A stretch of DNA of 64,000 bases from an uncultured Pelagibacteraceae bacterium (lineage in GTDB: Bacteria > Pseudomonadota > Alphaproteobacteria > Pelagibacterales > Pelagibacteraceae). Positions within the stretch are counted from its first letter, which is position 1. Each line of letters opens with the position of its first letter. A program made the position numbers and the translations under genes. Location of the stretch: NCBI GenBank assembly GCA_902621345.1, contig CACNLV010000001.1, positions 372,001 through 436,000 of the forward strand, in the 5' to 3' direction. Positions 37,822 through 47,574 of the stretch are shown here, in pieces. A model generated the notes under the pieces. That model saw only the letters and a list, made by a program, of their open reading frames with translations. It was not told the origin of the DNA and searched no databases.

Positions 37822-38745
37822 TTATCTATAACCTTGAGCTGCCCATTTAATTACTTTAGACGCATTGTCAGGAGTAACAAACCCAGGTCCAGTCATTACT
37901 ACACCTGCTGGCATTGTTCCCCATCTCATATATTGTCCAAAGATAGCTATTGGTAAATATCCTTGTAGATATTGCTGTTGGTCAATTAAAAACTCTACTT
38001 TTCCTGCAGCAGCAGCTTTTAACATATTTGGAGACATATCAAATGTTCCTAATCTTACAGAACCAACTTTTCCAGCTGACTCAAGTGCTTTCAAAGCTGC
38101 TTCACCAGATAATCCAGCACCTAAAGTTAGAATAGTGTCATAGCCACCACCTAATTTTGCAGCAACAGCTTTTTGAATTTCTGTTGGGTCATTTGATGTA
38201 CCTAAAATATCAACAGATCCACCAAAACCTTTTTTGAAACCAGCACATCTTCTATCAAGTGCAACGTTTCCTACCTCATGGTTAACACATAATGCTTTTT
38301 TTCCCCCAGCGGCTTTCATTTTTTGTCCACCACCTACACCTGCTTCAAACTCAGTTTGTCCAACGTGTGCACTAATTCCTAAAGATGCATAATCATCAGA
38401 TCCAGAGTTCATTGATATTACAGGAATACCAGCAGCAATTGCAGCTTTAACTGATTTTCCTAAAGCAGCAGCATCTGGTAATGTGATCACAATACCTTTT
38501 GGTTTTTGCGATACAGCATTATCAATTAATTTTGCCATTTCCACCATATCAAAAGTTGCTGGTGCTGTGTATTTACAAGACACTCCCATGTCTTTACATC
38601 CAGCATCAACTCCATTTTTAGCAACTGACCAGAAAGGATCATTTGCTTGACCATGAGAAACAACAATTATATCTACAGCTAAAGCAGATACAGACATCAT
38701 TGCCCATGCAGCTAAAGCCAATATAAAGTTTTTTATTGTTTTCAT
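37822..38745 (-). CDS. periplasmic sugar/inositol-binding protein (ABC importer)
   Basis: 307 aa with a signal peptide (MKTIKNFILALAAWAMMSVS, cleavage near ALA-VD). The type 1 periplasmic fold is seen in VDIIVVSHGQANDPFWSVAK, ITLPDAAALGKSVKAAIAAG, SMNSGSDDYASLG and the C-terminal QQQYLQGYLPI. Gly/Ala content is higher than in neighbours, as is normal for abundant exported proteins. First gene of the importer; a 12-bp palindrome lies just ahead of its ribosome site (AAGGGG). Confidence 0.93.
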   Translation of the reverse strand: MKTIKNFILALAAWAMMSVSALAVDIIVVSHGQANDPFWSVAKNGVDAGCKDMGVSCKYTAPATFDMVEMAKLIDNAVSQKPKGIVITLPDAAALGKSVKAAIAAGIPVISMNSGSDDYASLGISAHVGQTEFEAGVGGGQKMKAAGGKKALCVNHEVGNVALDRRCAGFKKGFGGSVDILGTSNDPTEIQKAVAAKLGGGYDTILTLGAGLSGEAALKALESAGKVGSVRLGTFDMSPNMLKAAAAGKVEFLIDQQQYLQGYLPIAIFGQYMRWGTMPAGVVMTGPGFVTPDNASKVIKWAAQGYR

Positions 38746-38760
38746 TATTCCCCTTTAATT

Positions 38761-38772
38761 AAAGTTAACTTT
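38761..38772. promoter_or_regulatory. 12-bp palindrome before the binding-protein gene
   Basis: AAAGTTAACTTT is a perfect palindrome 16-27 bp upstream of the binding-protein ATG on the minus strand, next to its AAGGGG ribosome site. It could be an operator for a local regulator, none of which is coded in the island unless the ROK protein serves, or simply an AT-rich chance palindrome. Confidence 0.35.
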
Positions 38773-38846
38773 TAAAAGTAAAATCTAATCAAAATATTAT
38801 TTAGTTGTAAAGCAGACAGGTTGTATTCTACTAAGGGTTGATTCAA

Positions 38847-39848
38847 TTAAAGATTAAGTTTTTCAAACTTTTTTGATCTTAAAGATTTTTGAGCTGCATT
38901 CGCAATTATCAGAGCTTTTCTTCCCTCTTCAAATCCTGCAAGAGGTTGAATTTTCTTTCTAATAAATTTTGCAAAATCCTTTAATTGATTTTTATAAGCA
39001 TCTTTATACCTCTCAATAAAGAAATTAAGTAAAGGAGATTTATTTGAAGTTGATTGTGCAGAATATAAAGATGTCTCGTTTTGTCTTTTATTTTCTGAAA
39101 TTAACATACCTTTTGATCCAAATAATTCTATTCTTTGATCATAACCGAAACTACAATGTCTAGAATTAGTTATTATGCACTGAACGCCAGCTTTAGATCT
39201 AATTATAGTAGATGCTAATTCAAAATCATTAATTTTATCAAATCTTTTGTCTGAAATGTTGCTGCCAGAGGCTATTATTTTTGCAGGTTCATCATTGCCA
39301 AGATAGAATCTAACAAGATCAAAATCATGGATCATCATATCTCTAAAAATACCACCAGATTCTTTTAAATATTTCATAGTTGGTGGTGCAGGATCACGAC
39401 TAGTGATAATAATTTTTTCTAATTTACCTATTTTTCCATTTAGTAATTGTTTTCTTAAATTATTGTGAGTTGGATCATATCTTCTATTAAAACCTAATTG
39501 TATTTTTGGATTTAATCTTTTAATTTTTTTTTTGCAGGATTCAATTTTTTTTATACTTAAATCCAGTGGTTTTTCACAAAAAATAATCTTTTTATTTTTT
39601 ACGCCATCTAGAATAAATTTAATATGTGTAGATGTTGTTGAGGCGATAAAAATAGCTTTTATATCTTTGTCCTTATAAGCTATAGATGGATTATATATAG
39701 CTTTTGTTTTTAATGTTTTTGAATATTTTTTAGATAAATTTTGTTCAATGTCATAAATATATTTAAGACTAAAATCTTTACTACGCATTAAATTTTTTCC
39801 ATGCATAATACCAATTCTACCAAGTCCAAATAAAGCTATATCAATCAT
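38847..39848 (-). CDS. iolG: Gfo/Idh/MocA oxidoreductase, probable inositol 2-dehydrogenase
   Basis: 333 aa. N-terminal Rossmann fold with LFGLGRIGIMHGKNL, then the EKP dinucleotide-site motif FCEKPLD (about 89-95), GFNRRYDPTHNNLR, and GGIFRDMMIHDFDLVRFYLG with the catalytic Asp/His (DxxxHD-like). It would oxidise myo-inositol or an isomer to scyllo-inosose with NAD. Divergent from iolE by 44 bp, which supports this identification. Confidence 0.82.
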   Translation of the reverse strand: MIDIALFGLGRIGIMHGKNLMRSKDFSLKYIYDIEQNLSKKYSKTLKTKAIYNPSIAYKDKDIKAIFIASTTSTHIKFILDGVKNKKIIFCEKPLDLSIKKIESCKKKIKRLNPKIQLGFNRRYDPTHNNLRKQLLNGKIGKLEKIIITSRDPAPPTMKYLKESGGIFRDMMIHDFDLVRFYLGNDEPAKIIASGSNISDKRFDKINDFELASTIIRSKAGVQCIITNSRHCSFGYDQRIELFGSKGMLISENKRQNETSLYSAQSTSNKSPLLNFFIERYKDAYKNQLKDFAKFIRKKIQPLAGFEEGRKALIIANAAQKSLRSKKFEKLNL

Positions 39849-39892
39849 TTAAAATTTGTATTAAAATAATAACTTAACTAAAAAAATTTCTT

Positions 39893-40795
39893 ATGTCAGT
39901 AAAATTAGGAGTTGCACCCATTGCATGGAGTAATGATGACATGCCTGAATTAGGTGGTGAAACTACATTAGAACAATGTTTAAAAGAAGCCAATGAAGCA
40001 GGGTATATAGGCGTAGAGTCTGGTGGAAAATTTCCAAAGAAATCTTCTGAATTAATTCCAAAATTAAATCAATTTAATCTTAAACTTTGTTCAGGATGGT
40101 ATGGCGCAAATCTTAGAAAAAATTCTGTTGAGGAAGAAAAAAAATCCATTCAAGAACAACTAAATTTATTTAAAGATTGTGATGCACCTTGTATAGTTTT
40201 TGCGGAAGTTTCTGGCTCTATACAAGGAGATCCTAACAGAAAATTATCAACTCGGCCTCAAATGGAAAGGGACGAATGGCAGAAGTTTTGTGAAAAAATT
40301 TCTGAACTAGGAAAATATTTAGAGGATCAAGGGATGCCTTTGGCATATCACCATCATATGGGGACAGTAATTGAAACTCAAAAAGATACTGAAAGACTTA
40401 TAGAAAATACTCATGAAAGTGTAAAATTAACATTAGATACAGGACATATGTTATTTGCAAAAGGGGACTCAAAATCCATATTACAAAATTATCATGAGAG
40501 AATTTTGCACGTCCATTGTAAAGATATAAGAAAACAAGTTCTTGAAAAATCTTTAAAAGAGGATTTAAGTTTTAGAGGTGCTTTCTTAGAGGGTGCGTTT
40601 ACAGTGCCTGGAGATGGTTGTATTGATTATCAACCTTTATTTAATGTATTAAAAAATAATAATTATTCAGGATGGTTAGTAGTTGAGGCAGAGCAAGATC
40701 CGGCAAAAGCAAATCCGTTAGAATATGCAAAAATTGGTTATAAATATCTTACAGATACATTAAAAAAATCTGAAATTGAAATTTATACAAATTGA
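39893..40795 (+). CDS. iolE: myo-inosose-2 dehydratase
   Basis: 300 aa TIM-barrel of the xylose-isomerase-like family. The N terminus GVAPIAWSNDDMPELGGETTL is characteristic of IolE, and LAYHHHMGTVIETQKD, LTLDTGHMLFAKGD, HVHCKD and WLVVEAEQDP hold the metal ligands. It dehydrates scyllo-inosose to the diketone used by IolD. Its end is adjacent (0 bp) to the convergent pilin-like gene. Confidence 0.92.
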   Translation: MSVKLGVAPIAWSNDDMPELGGETTLEQCLKEANEAGYIGVESGGKFPKKSSELIPKLNQFNLKLCSGWYGANLRKNSVEEEKKSIQEQLNLFKDCDAPCIVFAEVSGSIQGDPNRKLSTRPQMERDEWQKFCEKISELGKYLEDQGMPLAYHHHMGTVIETQKDTERLIENTHESVKLTLDTGHMLFAKGDSKSILQNYHERILHVHCKDIRKQVLEKSLKEDLSFRGAFLEGAFTVPGDGCIDYQPLFNVLKNNNYSGWLVVEAEQDPAKANPLEYAKIGYKYLTDTLKKSEIEIYTN

Positions 40796-41296
40796 TTATC
40801 TATAGAGTGAAGTTAGTTCATTATTTCCAGCAGCAACACATGGAGATTTAAAACAAGTACCCACAACCCATTCAGATCCAGGATCAGGTAAAAAATTTGA
40901 TGACATCACAAATATAACACCCATCTCGACTGATTGCCCAGCTTTACCTTCTGCTTTAATTCTAGGATCAGGATCAGTTTTTACTTTAGTATCCTCTGAA
41001 AAAGGATTCTCTATATTAAGATTTTTGTTTATATAATTCACAACTTTAGATGAAGACCATTCGCCATTGCATGGATCACCCCAAACAGTCAATTTACCTT
41101 CATCATTGTTCCCACAATTATTTATTTCTCCATTAATAAAATCAACTACTTTCTTATGATTTTCTTTAACTAAGTTAGCTTTTGCTTCAACTGCGGGCCT
41201 TGTACTTGCAGTCCAGATCAACATCCCAACCACATATACTAACGACAACAACACTAATGCTTCTAATAGTCCAAAATTTTTGAAATTTATTCGCAT
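40796..41296 (-). CDS. pilin-like secreted or membrane protein, unknown
   Basis: 166 aa. A short basic start (MRINFKN) is followed at once by FGLLEALVLLSLVYVVGMLIW. If residue F8 is the mature N terminus, Glu12 falls at +5, as in type IV pilins, but the -1 residue would be Asn instead of Gly. The segment continues as an amphipathic helix and then a soluble domain with Cys61, Cys76, Cys148 and Cys153, which could form two disulfides. It abuts iolE on one side and the hydroxyacid dehydrogenase (2 bp) on the other, in an otherwise metabolic cluster. I do not recognise a family. Confidence 0.7.
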   Translation of the reverse strand: MRINFKNFGLLEALVLLSLVYVVGMLIWTASTRPAVEAKANLVKENHKKVVDFINGEINNCGNNDEGKLTVWGDPCNGEWSSSKVVNYINKNLNIENPFSEDTKVKTDPDPRIKAEGKAGQSVEMGVIFVMSSNFLPDPGSEWVVGTCFKSPCVAAGNNELTSLYR

Positions 41297-41298
41297 AA

Positions 41299-42264
41299 TT
41301 AAAGTTTAATAATTTTTGATTTGTCTAATTTTTTTTCAAAAAAATCAATTATATTTTGTATTGTTTCTTTTCCCATTCTTATCATGCATTCCTCAGTAAA
41401 TGCAGCGGTATGAGGACTTAAAAAAACTTTATTGTTTTTTAGCAAAGGATTATCCTCTTTAGGTGGTTCTGTTTCAAAAACATCTAAACCTGCACCAAAT
41501 ATAAGACTTTCATTTAATGCTTTATCTAAGTCATTCTCATTAATCATTCCACCTCTTGCAGCATTAATAATTATACAATTTTTCCTCATTGTTTTAAGTA
41601 AGTCATAATTAATAATATTTTTCGTTTTTTCATTAAGAGGCATATGTAAAGAAATAGCATCCATAGATTTTACTGCTTCTGTAAGATCTTCAACTTTTTT
41701 TCCACCCAATTCCTCAATAATATCTTTTGAAACAAATGGATCATAAACAAAAACATTCATTTCAAATCCTTTGCACCTTCTAATTAAAGATTGACCAATT
41801 CTACCAAATCCAGCAATTAAAATATTTTTTTTCCAAAGTTCAATTGTTTTTGGAAGTTTATTTCTATTAGAAAAATTTCCTGTTTTAACAGCCTCATCAT
41901 ACATGTTTTTTCTCTTTGATATATTGAGCAACATAAACATAACATGTTCTGCCACCGCAACAGCATTTGCTGTAGCCGTAATTGCCAAGGTGATATTTTT
42001 TTCTTTAGAGGACTTGAGGTCAATATTGTCGTACCCAACGCCGTGGCGAGATATAATCTTAAGTTTTTTTGATATATTAATTAATTCACTAGATAAATTT
42101 GCTGTTCTAATTGATAGACCATCACACTCCAAAATTTTTTGTTTAATATCTTTGTCATCTAAATTTTCAATAATCTCATAATCATAATTTGGGTTATTCT
42201 TTATAAGATCTATTCCCGCTTTATGAATAGGTTGAATTATCAAAATTTTTTTTTTATCTGACAC
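41299..42264 (-). CDS. D-2-hydroxyacid dehydrogenase (phosphoglycerate dehydrogenase-like)
   Basis: 321 aa. NAD-binding GFGRIGQSLIRRC (about 151-163), the catalytic Arg in INAARGGMINENDL, the Glu in LDVFETEPP and the His in LSPHTAAFTEE. There is no C-terminal ACT domain, so it is not the serine-pathway SerA of full size. In this cluster it might reduce or oxidise a hydroxyacid from the aldolase products. Follows the aldolase gene by 6 bp on the same strand. Confidence 0.88.
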   Translation of the reverse strand: MSDKKKILIIQPIHKAGIDLIKNNPNYDYEIIENLDDKDIKQKILECDGLSIRTANLSSELINISKKLKIISRHGVGYDNIDLKSSKEKNITLAITATANAVAVAEHVMFMLLNISKRKNMYDEAVKTGNFSNRNKLPKTIELWKKNILIAGFGRIGQSLIRRCKGFEMNVFVYDPFVSKDIIEELGGKKVEDLTEAVKSMDAISLHMPLNEKTKNIINYDLLKTMRKNCIIINAARGGMINENDLDKALNESLIFGAGLDVFETEPPKEDNPLLKNNKVFLSPHTAAFTEECMIRMGKETIQNIIDFFEKKLDKSKIIKL

Positions 42265-42270
42265 TTAAAT

Positions 42271-43062
42271 TTAGTAAGTTTTAGAGTCTTCTTTTGATTT
42301 GATTGATTTTAATTTAGATACAGCATCTTTTGCACCTGCACTCATATACCTTTGATCCGATCCAATGGTTACTAAATTAAATCCTAAATTAAGCATTTTT
42401 TTTGCATACTCTGGACTAGCATTATGAATACCTGCAAAAATTTTATTTTTTTTTGCATGTTCCAAGATATTCAAAATCTTTTCATAAGTTGGACTTCCTT
42501 CAGGATTATCAAAAGCTGGTTTTTGACCTATGGCCAGACTTAAATCAGCAGGTCCGATATAAATTCCATCTATTCCTGGCGTACTCATAATTTCATCTAA
42601 TTTATCCAAGGCCTCTTTTGTCTCTATCATTGCCATTTTTAAAATTTCATCGTTGGCAAAATCTCCATAATCTGAACCTCCATAAATTAATCCTCTAATT
42701 GGTCCAAAACTTCTATACCCTCTAGGAGGATACATGCATGCTTGAACAAATTTTTCTGCTTCAAATTTGTTACTGACCATTGGACAAATTACGCCGTAGC
42801 ACCCTGCATCTAAAATTTTCATTATTTGTCCTGGTTCATTCCAGTTTACTCTAGCTAAAGGAGTAACATCTGTAGATGAAATTGATTGTAGCATTTGTAA
42901 TGCATTTGGATAATCTATAACACCATGTTGCATATCAATTGTAAGCGAGTCCCAACCTTGATGAGACATTACTTCCGCTGAAAAAGAGCTAGGAATTTGT
43001 AACCAGCCATTAATTATTTGCTCACCATCATTCATCATCTTTTTTATTTTATTTGGCCTCAT
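42271..43062 (-). CDS. HpcH/HpaI-family class II aldolase
   Basis: 263 aa. GWLQIPSSFSAEVMSHQGWDSLTIDMQHG has the catalytic His and the Asp before it, MAMIETKEALDKLDEI the metal Glu, and GIDGIYIGPADLSLAIG the metal Asp. This fits the family that cleaves 2-keto-3-deoxy or 4-hydroxy-2-oxo acids into pyruvate and an aldehyde, such as RhmA. Substrate unknown. Co-directional with the downstream dehydrogenase and the upstream ALDH (1 bp apart). Confidence 0.9.
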   Translation of the reverse strand: MRPNKIKKMMNDGEQIINGWLQIPSSFSAEVMSHQGWDSLTIDMQHGVIDYPNALQMLQSISSTDVTPLARVNWNEPGQIMKILDAGCYGVICPMVSNKFEAEKFVQACMYPPRGYRSFGPIRGLIYGGSDYGDFANDEILKMAMIETKEALDKLDEIMSTPGIDGIYIGPADLSLAIGQKPAFDNPEGSPTYEKILNILEHAKKNKIFAGIHNASPEYAKKMLNLGFNLVTIGSDQRYMSAGAKDAVSKLKSIKSKEDSKTY

Positions 43063-43063
43063 T

Positions 43064-44506
43064 TTAAGATTTCAAACCAAGGTGAGTGTACTTTATATTG
43101 AGATAATCTTTAATTGCCATTGAACCGCCTTCACGTCCATATCCAGTTTGTTTAATTCCGCCAAAAGGTGCTTCAGCTATCGCAACTGCAGGAGTATTAA
43201 CCGCAACCGTACCAGTTTCCATTAATTCTGAAGCTCTGTGAGCTTTATCCATAGAATTTGTATAAATATAACTACATAATCCTAAGTCATTATCATTGGC
43301 TCTCTCAACTACTTCATCAAAAGTTTTAAATGACAACATCGGAACTAATGGACCAAATGGTTCTTGTTTCATTATTGTAAAATTGTCCTTTACATTGTCA
43401 AAAACTGTTGGCTCATAAAAATATCCTTTGTTAAAACCTTGAGGTCTTTTTCCACCCAATAAAACTTTTGCTCCTTCCTTTTTAGTTGTTTCAACTAATT
43501 CTTCAATTTCTCCTAATCTTTTTGCAGTTGTTAAAGGACCTAATTGAACTCCTTCATCTAAACCATTACCAATTTTTAATTTTTTTGTTCTTTCAATAAA
43601 CGCATTAATGAATTCGTCTTTTTTATTTTCTTGTATATAAAATCTGTTAGGTGAAATACAAACTTGACCATTATTTCTAAATTTTGCAGTAATTGCCATA
43701 TCTGCAACTTTATTTATATCAACATCATCAAAAACTATAAAAGGTGAGTGTCCACTAAGCTCCATTGTGACTCTTTGAACTTTGTCTGCGGCCTTTTTTA
43801 AGATTAATTTACCTACTCTTGTTGATCCAGTAATTGAAACCTTTTTAATAATATCAGATTCTAACAACTCATTTGAAATACTTTCAGGATCTCCTGATAA
43901 TAAGTTTACAACTCCAGGAGGGACTCCCGCTTCTTTACAAATATCTACCAACTCCATTACTGTTCCTGGAGTAATTACATCAGGCTTACAAATTACTGAA
44001 CATCCGGCAGCTAATGCTGTTGAAATTTTTCTTGCTGCTAGAATTAAAGGAAAATTCCATGGCACTAAAGCTGCTACAACTCCAACTGGCTGATAATAAA
44101 CATGAACTCTCGTATCTGGAAATCGACTTTCGACTGTTTGTCCATAAATTCTTTTTGTTTCTTCAGCATTCCACTCAAAAATATCAGCAGCCCCACCAGT
44201 TTCGCCAATTCCCTCTGCTAAAGGTTTTCCAACTTCAATCGTTAACCACTTTGCTAAAATATCTTGTTTTTTTCTTAAAAGATCAGCAATTTTTCTAATA
44301 ATATTTGATCTCTGCCAAGGTAAAGTGTTTTTCCAAACTTCCAAACCTTTCTCTGCAGATTTAAGAGCTTTTTGAACATCTGCTGAAGACGCTTTAGACG
44401 CTTGGCCAATAATTTCTTCCGTAGCAGGATTTATAACATCGTAAGTTTCTTTTTTTTCCGCTTGTTGCCACTTACCATTAATGAACTGCCCAAATTTACT
44501 ATACAT
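43064..44506 (-). CDS. NAD(P)-dependent aldehyde dehydrogenase
   Basis: 480 aa from ATG 44506, matching succinate-semialdehyde/glycolaldehyde-type ALDHs. The frame is open to 44617, but that extension would reach into the divergent iolD start and lacks family residues. Signals: VPWNFPLILAARKISTALAAG, TMELSGHSPFIVFDD (Glu base) and NNGQVCISPNRF (catalytic Cys). It does not look like IolA, which acts on malonate semialdehyde with CoA. It probably oxidises the aldehyde made by the neighbouring aldolase. Confidence 0.9.
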   Translation of the reverse strand: MYSKFGQFINGKWQQAEKKETYDVINPATEEIIGQASKASSADVQKALKSAEKGLEVWKNTLPWQRSNIIRKIADLLRKKQDILAKWLTIEVGKPLAEGIGETGGAADIFEWNAEETKRIYGQTVESRFPDTRVHVYYQPVGVVAALVPWNFPLILAARKISTALAAGCSVICKPDVITPGTVMELVDICKEAGVPPGVVNLLSGDPESISNELLESDIIKKVSITGSTRVGKLILKKAADKVQRVTMELSGHSPFIVFDDVDINKVADMAITAKFRNNGQVCISPNRFYIQENKKDEFINAFIERTKKLKIGNGLDEGVQLGPLTTAKRLGEIEELVETTKKEGAKVLLGGKRPQGFNKGYFYEPTVFDNVKDNFTIMKQEPFGPLVPMLSFKTFDEVVERANDNDLGLCSYIYTNSMDKAHRASELMETGTVAVNTPAVAIAEAPFGGIKQTGYGREGGSMAIKDYLNIKYTHLGLKS

Positions 44507-44560
44507 AATTTTTATTTTATGGTTAATTAAGTGAAATTTTAAGAGAATATATCTACAATT

Positions 44561-46405
44561 ATGAAAAAAATAAAGCTTACATGTGCTCATGCAATTGTAA
44601 AGTTCCTGACTTCTCAAAAAATTCTTATCGATGGTAAAAAAGAACCTTTATTCGCTGGTGCTTTTGGAATATTTGGTCATGGCAATGTAGCTTGTTTAGG
44701 ACAAGCTTTAGAGGAAAATAAAGATAAACTTCCAACTTATAGAGGTCATCATGAGCAAAATATGGCTTTAACAGGAATTGCTTACGCTAGAGCAAAAAGA
44801 AGAAAACAAGTATTTGTAGCAACAAGCTCTGTAGGTCCTGGTTCTACAAACATGGTAACAGCTGCAGCAGTTGCGATGAGTAATAGACTGCCAATTTTAT
44901 TTCTTCCAGGTGATACTTACGCAAACAGGATGCCTGATCCAGTTTTACAACAAGTAGAACATTTTAATAATCCAGGAATTACCCAAAATGATGCTTTTAA
45001 ACCAGTTACAAAATATTTTGATAGAATAACCAGACCAGAACAAATTTTACAAACATTTCCCCAAGCTGTACAAGTTTTATTAGACCCAGCTGATTGTGGT
45101 CCAGTATGCATATCTCTATGTCAGGATATACAAGGAGAAATTTTTGATTATCCTGAAGATTTTTTTAAAGAAAAAATCCATAATATACGAAGACCAAGAC
45201 CTGATGATTTTCAAATTAAAGAGGCAGCTGAAAAAATTAAAAAATCAAAAAATCCAATCATAATTTCTGGTGGAGGTGTTTTCTACTCAGATGCAATGGA
45301 GGAACTTTCAACTTTTGCAGTTAAACACAATATACCTGTAACACAAACTGTAATGGGTTATTCTTCTATGAAAAGAGATCATTCTCATTTTTTAGGACCT
45401 ATTGGAGGTTTAGGAGGAAAAGCAGCAAATAACTTTGCAAAAAAAACTGATTTAGCGATTGCTATTGGAACTAAGTTAGGAGATTTCACAACCGGGTCAT
45501 GGTCCAATTTTGAAAATCCAAATTTTTCACTAGTATCAATTAATGTTGCAAGATTTGATGCTAGTAAGCATATGGCACAATCAATTATTGGAGATGCAAA
45601 AGTTTCTCTAAATGAACTATCACAAGCTTTAGGTGATTGGAAAGCATCCGAGGAATGGCATAAAAAATCCAGAGATGAACTTAAATCTTGGAATGAATAT
45701 GTTGATAAAGAAAGTGGACCAACTAATCAAAAACTTCCAAGTTATGCTCATGCAGTTGGTGCAATTTATAGAAACTCTGATCCAAGTGATATCGCTGTCA
45801 CTGCAGCTGGAGGTTTGGTAGGTGAAGTTGTTCAAATTTGGAGACCAAGGGAACTTAATACTCATGAAACAGAGTGGGGCTTTAGTTGTATGAGTTATGA
45901 AATTTCTGGAGCTTTAGGAATTAAAATGGCGAACCCAAACAAAGAAGTTATCACATTTGTAGGTGATGGATCATATTTACTTTATAATTCAGATATATAT
46001 TCATCTGTAATAACTAATAATAAACTAATTGTAATTGTCTGTGATAATGGTGGTCACGCTGTCATTAATAGACTTCAATTATTTAAAGGTGGAAAAGAAT
46101 TTAATTGTTTGTTTGAGAGTTCAAATATTTCAAATTTAGTAAAAGTAAATTTTGCAAAACATGCAGAAAGTATGGGGGCAAAGTCTGAAGAGGTAAATTC
46201 TATCAGTGAATTAGAGGAAGCTTTCAAAAGAGCGAAGAAATCAAAAGTGACTTATGTTATTTCAATCAAAACTCATTCCTATCAATGGCTTGAAGGATCA
46301 GCTTATTGGGAAAGTCCAACTTTAGAAATTCCCAAAAACAAAGAAAATGAAAAAGCTCTAAAATTACACAAAGAAGGTAAAGCAAAACAAAGACAGGGAG
46401 TATAA
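44561..46405 (+). CDS. iolD: 3D-(3,5/4)-trihydroxycyclohexane-1,2-dione hydrolase
   Basis: 614 aa ThDP-dependent enzyme that opens the ring made by IolE. The N-terminal part has FGHGNVACLGQAL and YRGHHEQNMALTGIAYARA; the C-terminal ThDP site has FVGDGSYLLYNSDIYSSVI then CDNGGHAVINRLQ, the GDG...N motif. Length and features fit IolD rather than acetolactate synthase. First gene of a co-directional run to about 49.4 kb; 54 bp separate it from the divergent ALDH. Confidence 0.95.
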   Translation: MKKIKLTCAHAIVKFLTSQKILIDGKKEPLFAGAFGIFGHGNVACLGQALEENKDKLPTYRGHHEQNMALTGIAYARAKRRKQVFVATSSVGPGSTNMVTAAAVAMSNRLPILFLPGDTYANRMPDPVLQQVEHFNNPGITQNDAFKPVTKYFDRITRPEQILQTFPQAVQVLLDPADCGPVCISLCQDIQGEIFDYPEDFFKEKIHNIRRPRPDDFQIKEAAEKIKKSKNPIIISGGGVFYSDAMEELSTFAVKHNIPVTQTVMGYSSMKRDHSHFLGPIGGLGGKAANNFAKKTDLAIAIGTKLGDFTTGSWSNFENPNFSLVSINVARFDASKHMAQSIIGDAKVSLNELSQALGDWKASEEWHKKSRDELKSWNEYVDKESGPTNQKLPSYAHAVGAIYRNSDPSDIAVTAAGGLVGEVVQIWRPRELNTHETEWGFSCMSYEISGALGIKMANPNKEVITFVGDGSYLLYNSDIYSSVITNNKLIVIVCDNGGHAVINRLQLFKGGKEFNCLFESSNISNLVKVNFAKHAESMGAKSEEVNSISELEEAFKRAKKSKVTYVISIKTHSYQWLEGSAYWESPTLEIPKNKENEKALKLHKEGKAKQRQGV

Positions 46406-46410
46406 CCCTA

Positions 46411-47571
46411 ATGAGCAAAGTATTTAAAGTTGGCTTAATTGGTTGTGGTCATATCGCAGAAACATATTTCAGAGCTCACAAATATTTCAAAAATTTTAAA
46501 ATCATTAAATGTGCAGATGTTAAAGAAAAAGTAGCTAAGAAATGTGCTAAAATTTATAAAATTAAAGCAGTTTCGGTAAGTAATTTACTTAAAGATAAAC
46601 AGGTTGAAATAATATTAAATCTAACCCCTCCAAAAGTTCATTACCAAATTGCAAAAAAGTCTTTGTTAAATGGAAAACACGTATATTCAGAAAAACCACT
46701 AGCCTTAAATCTAAAAGACGGAAAAGAATTACTTAAGCTCTCAAAAAAAAAGAAATTATACTTAGGAAATGCCCCAGATACTTTTCTCGGAGGAGGCAAT
46801 CAAAAATCTAAAGAATTATTAGAAGGTAAAAGTATCGGTAAAGTAAATTTAGGTAATGCGATTTTTGCTTTTCCAGGGGTTCAATCTTATCATCCAGACC
46901 CAGAACCATGGTTTGCAAAAAAAGAAGGCGGTCCAGTAATTGATATGGGACCTTATTATCTCACAGCATTAGTAAATTTATTAGGTCCAGCAAAAGAAGT
47001 AAAAGCTGCAAGTTTAATGAAAGGTTCACGATTTAGAACAATTGGTATTGGACCTAAAAAGGGAAAAAGAATTAAGGTAGAATGTCCAACTACATATTTT
47101 ACAACAATTATATTTAAAAATGGAAGCATAATAAGACTTACTTTGTCTTTTGATGTTATAGCCCATCAAAGAAATCATATTGAACTTTATGGAACCAAAG
47201 GTTCAATGATTGTGCCAGATCCTAATATGTTTGGTGGTTCAGTATATTTATGTAAAAAATTAGGAAGCCCATGGAAAGAATTTAAAACAAATCGTATGCC
47301 GCTAGGAAAAATTAATATTAGAACTCAAAGTTCAAGAGCAAATGAGTCACCTACTAACGCTAATTACAGAGGAGTTGGTCTTGCAGAAATGGCTTATTGT
47401 ATTGATAAAAAAAAGATACATAGATGCAATGGAGAAGTATCTTTGCATGTTCTTGACTTGATACAATCGACTATGCAATCAGCTAAAACAAATAAACCAA
47501 TTAGACTTAGTACAACATGTAAAATTCCAAAACTTTTTATTAATAAAGAAATAAATAAATTAATGAGATAA
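46411..47571 (+). CDS. second Gfo/Idh/MocA-family oxidoreductase
   Basis: 386 aa. LIGCGHIAETYFRAHKYF is the Rossmann motif, HVYSEKPLALNLKDG the EKP motif and GGPVIDMGPYYLTALVNLLG the catalytic helix. It is longer than the iolG-like protein and has the NAPDTFLGGGNQKSKELL stretch of some sugar-lactone or inositol-related dehydrogenases. It may act on a different inositol isomer or a downstream product. Starts 5 bp after iolD and is followed at 3 bp by the ROK gene. Confidence 0.85.
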   Translation: MSKVFKVGLIGCGHIAETYFRAHKYFKNFKIIKCADVKEKVAKKCAKIYKIKAVSVSNLLKDKQVEIILNLTPPKVHYQIAKKSLLNGKHVYSEKPLALNLKDGKELLKLSKKKKLYLGNAPDTFLGGGNQKSKELLEGKSIGKVNLGNAIFAFPGVQSYHPDPEPWFAKKEGGPVIDMGPYYLTALVNLLGPAKEVKAASLMKGSRFRTIGIGPKKGKRIKVECPTTYFTTIIFKNGSIIRLTLSFDVIAHQRNHIELYGTKGSMIVPDPNMFGGSVYLCKKLGSPWKEFKTNRMPLGKINIRTQSSRANESPTNANYRGVGLAEMAYCIDKKKIHRCNGEVSLHVLDLIQSTMQSAKTNKPIRLSTTCKIPKLFINKEINKLMR

Positions 47572-47574
47572 AAT

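Noticed and set aside
44507-44617. 37-codon extension of the aldehyde dehydrogenase at 43064
   Set aside because: It runs into the divergent iolD coding region and has Cys/His/Tyr-rich text unlike ALDH N termini; ATG 44506 fits.
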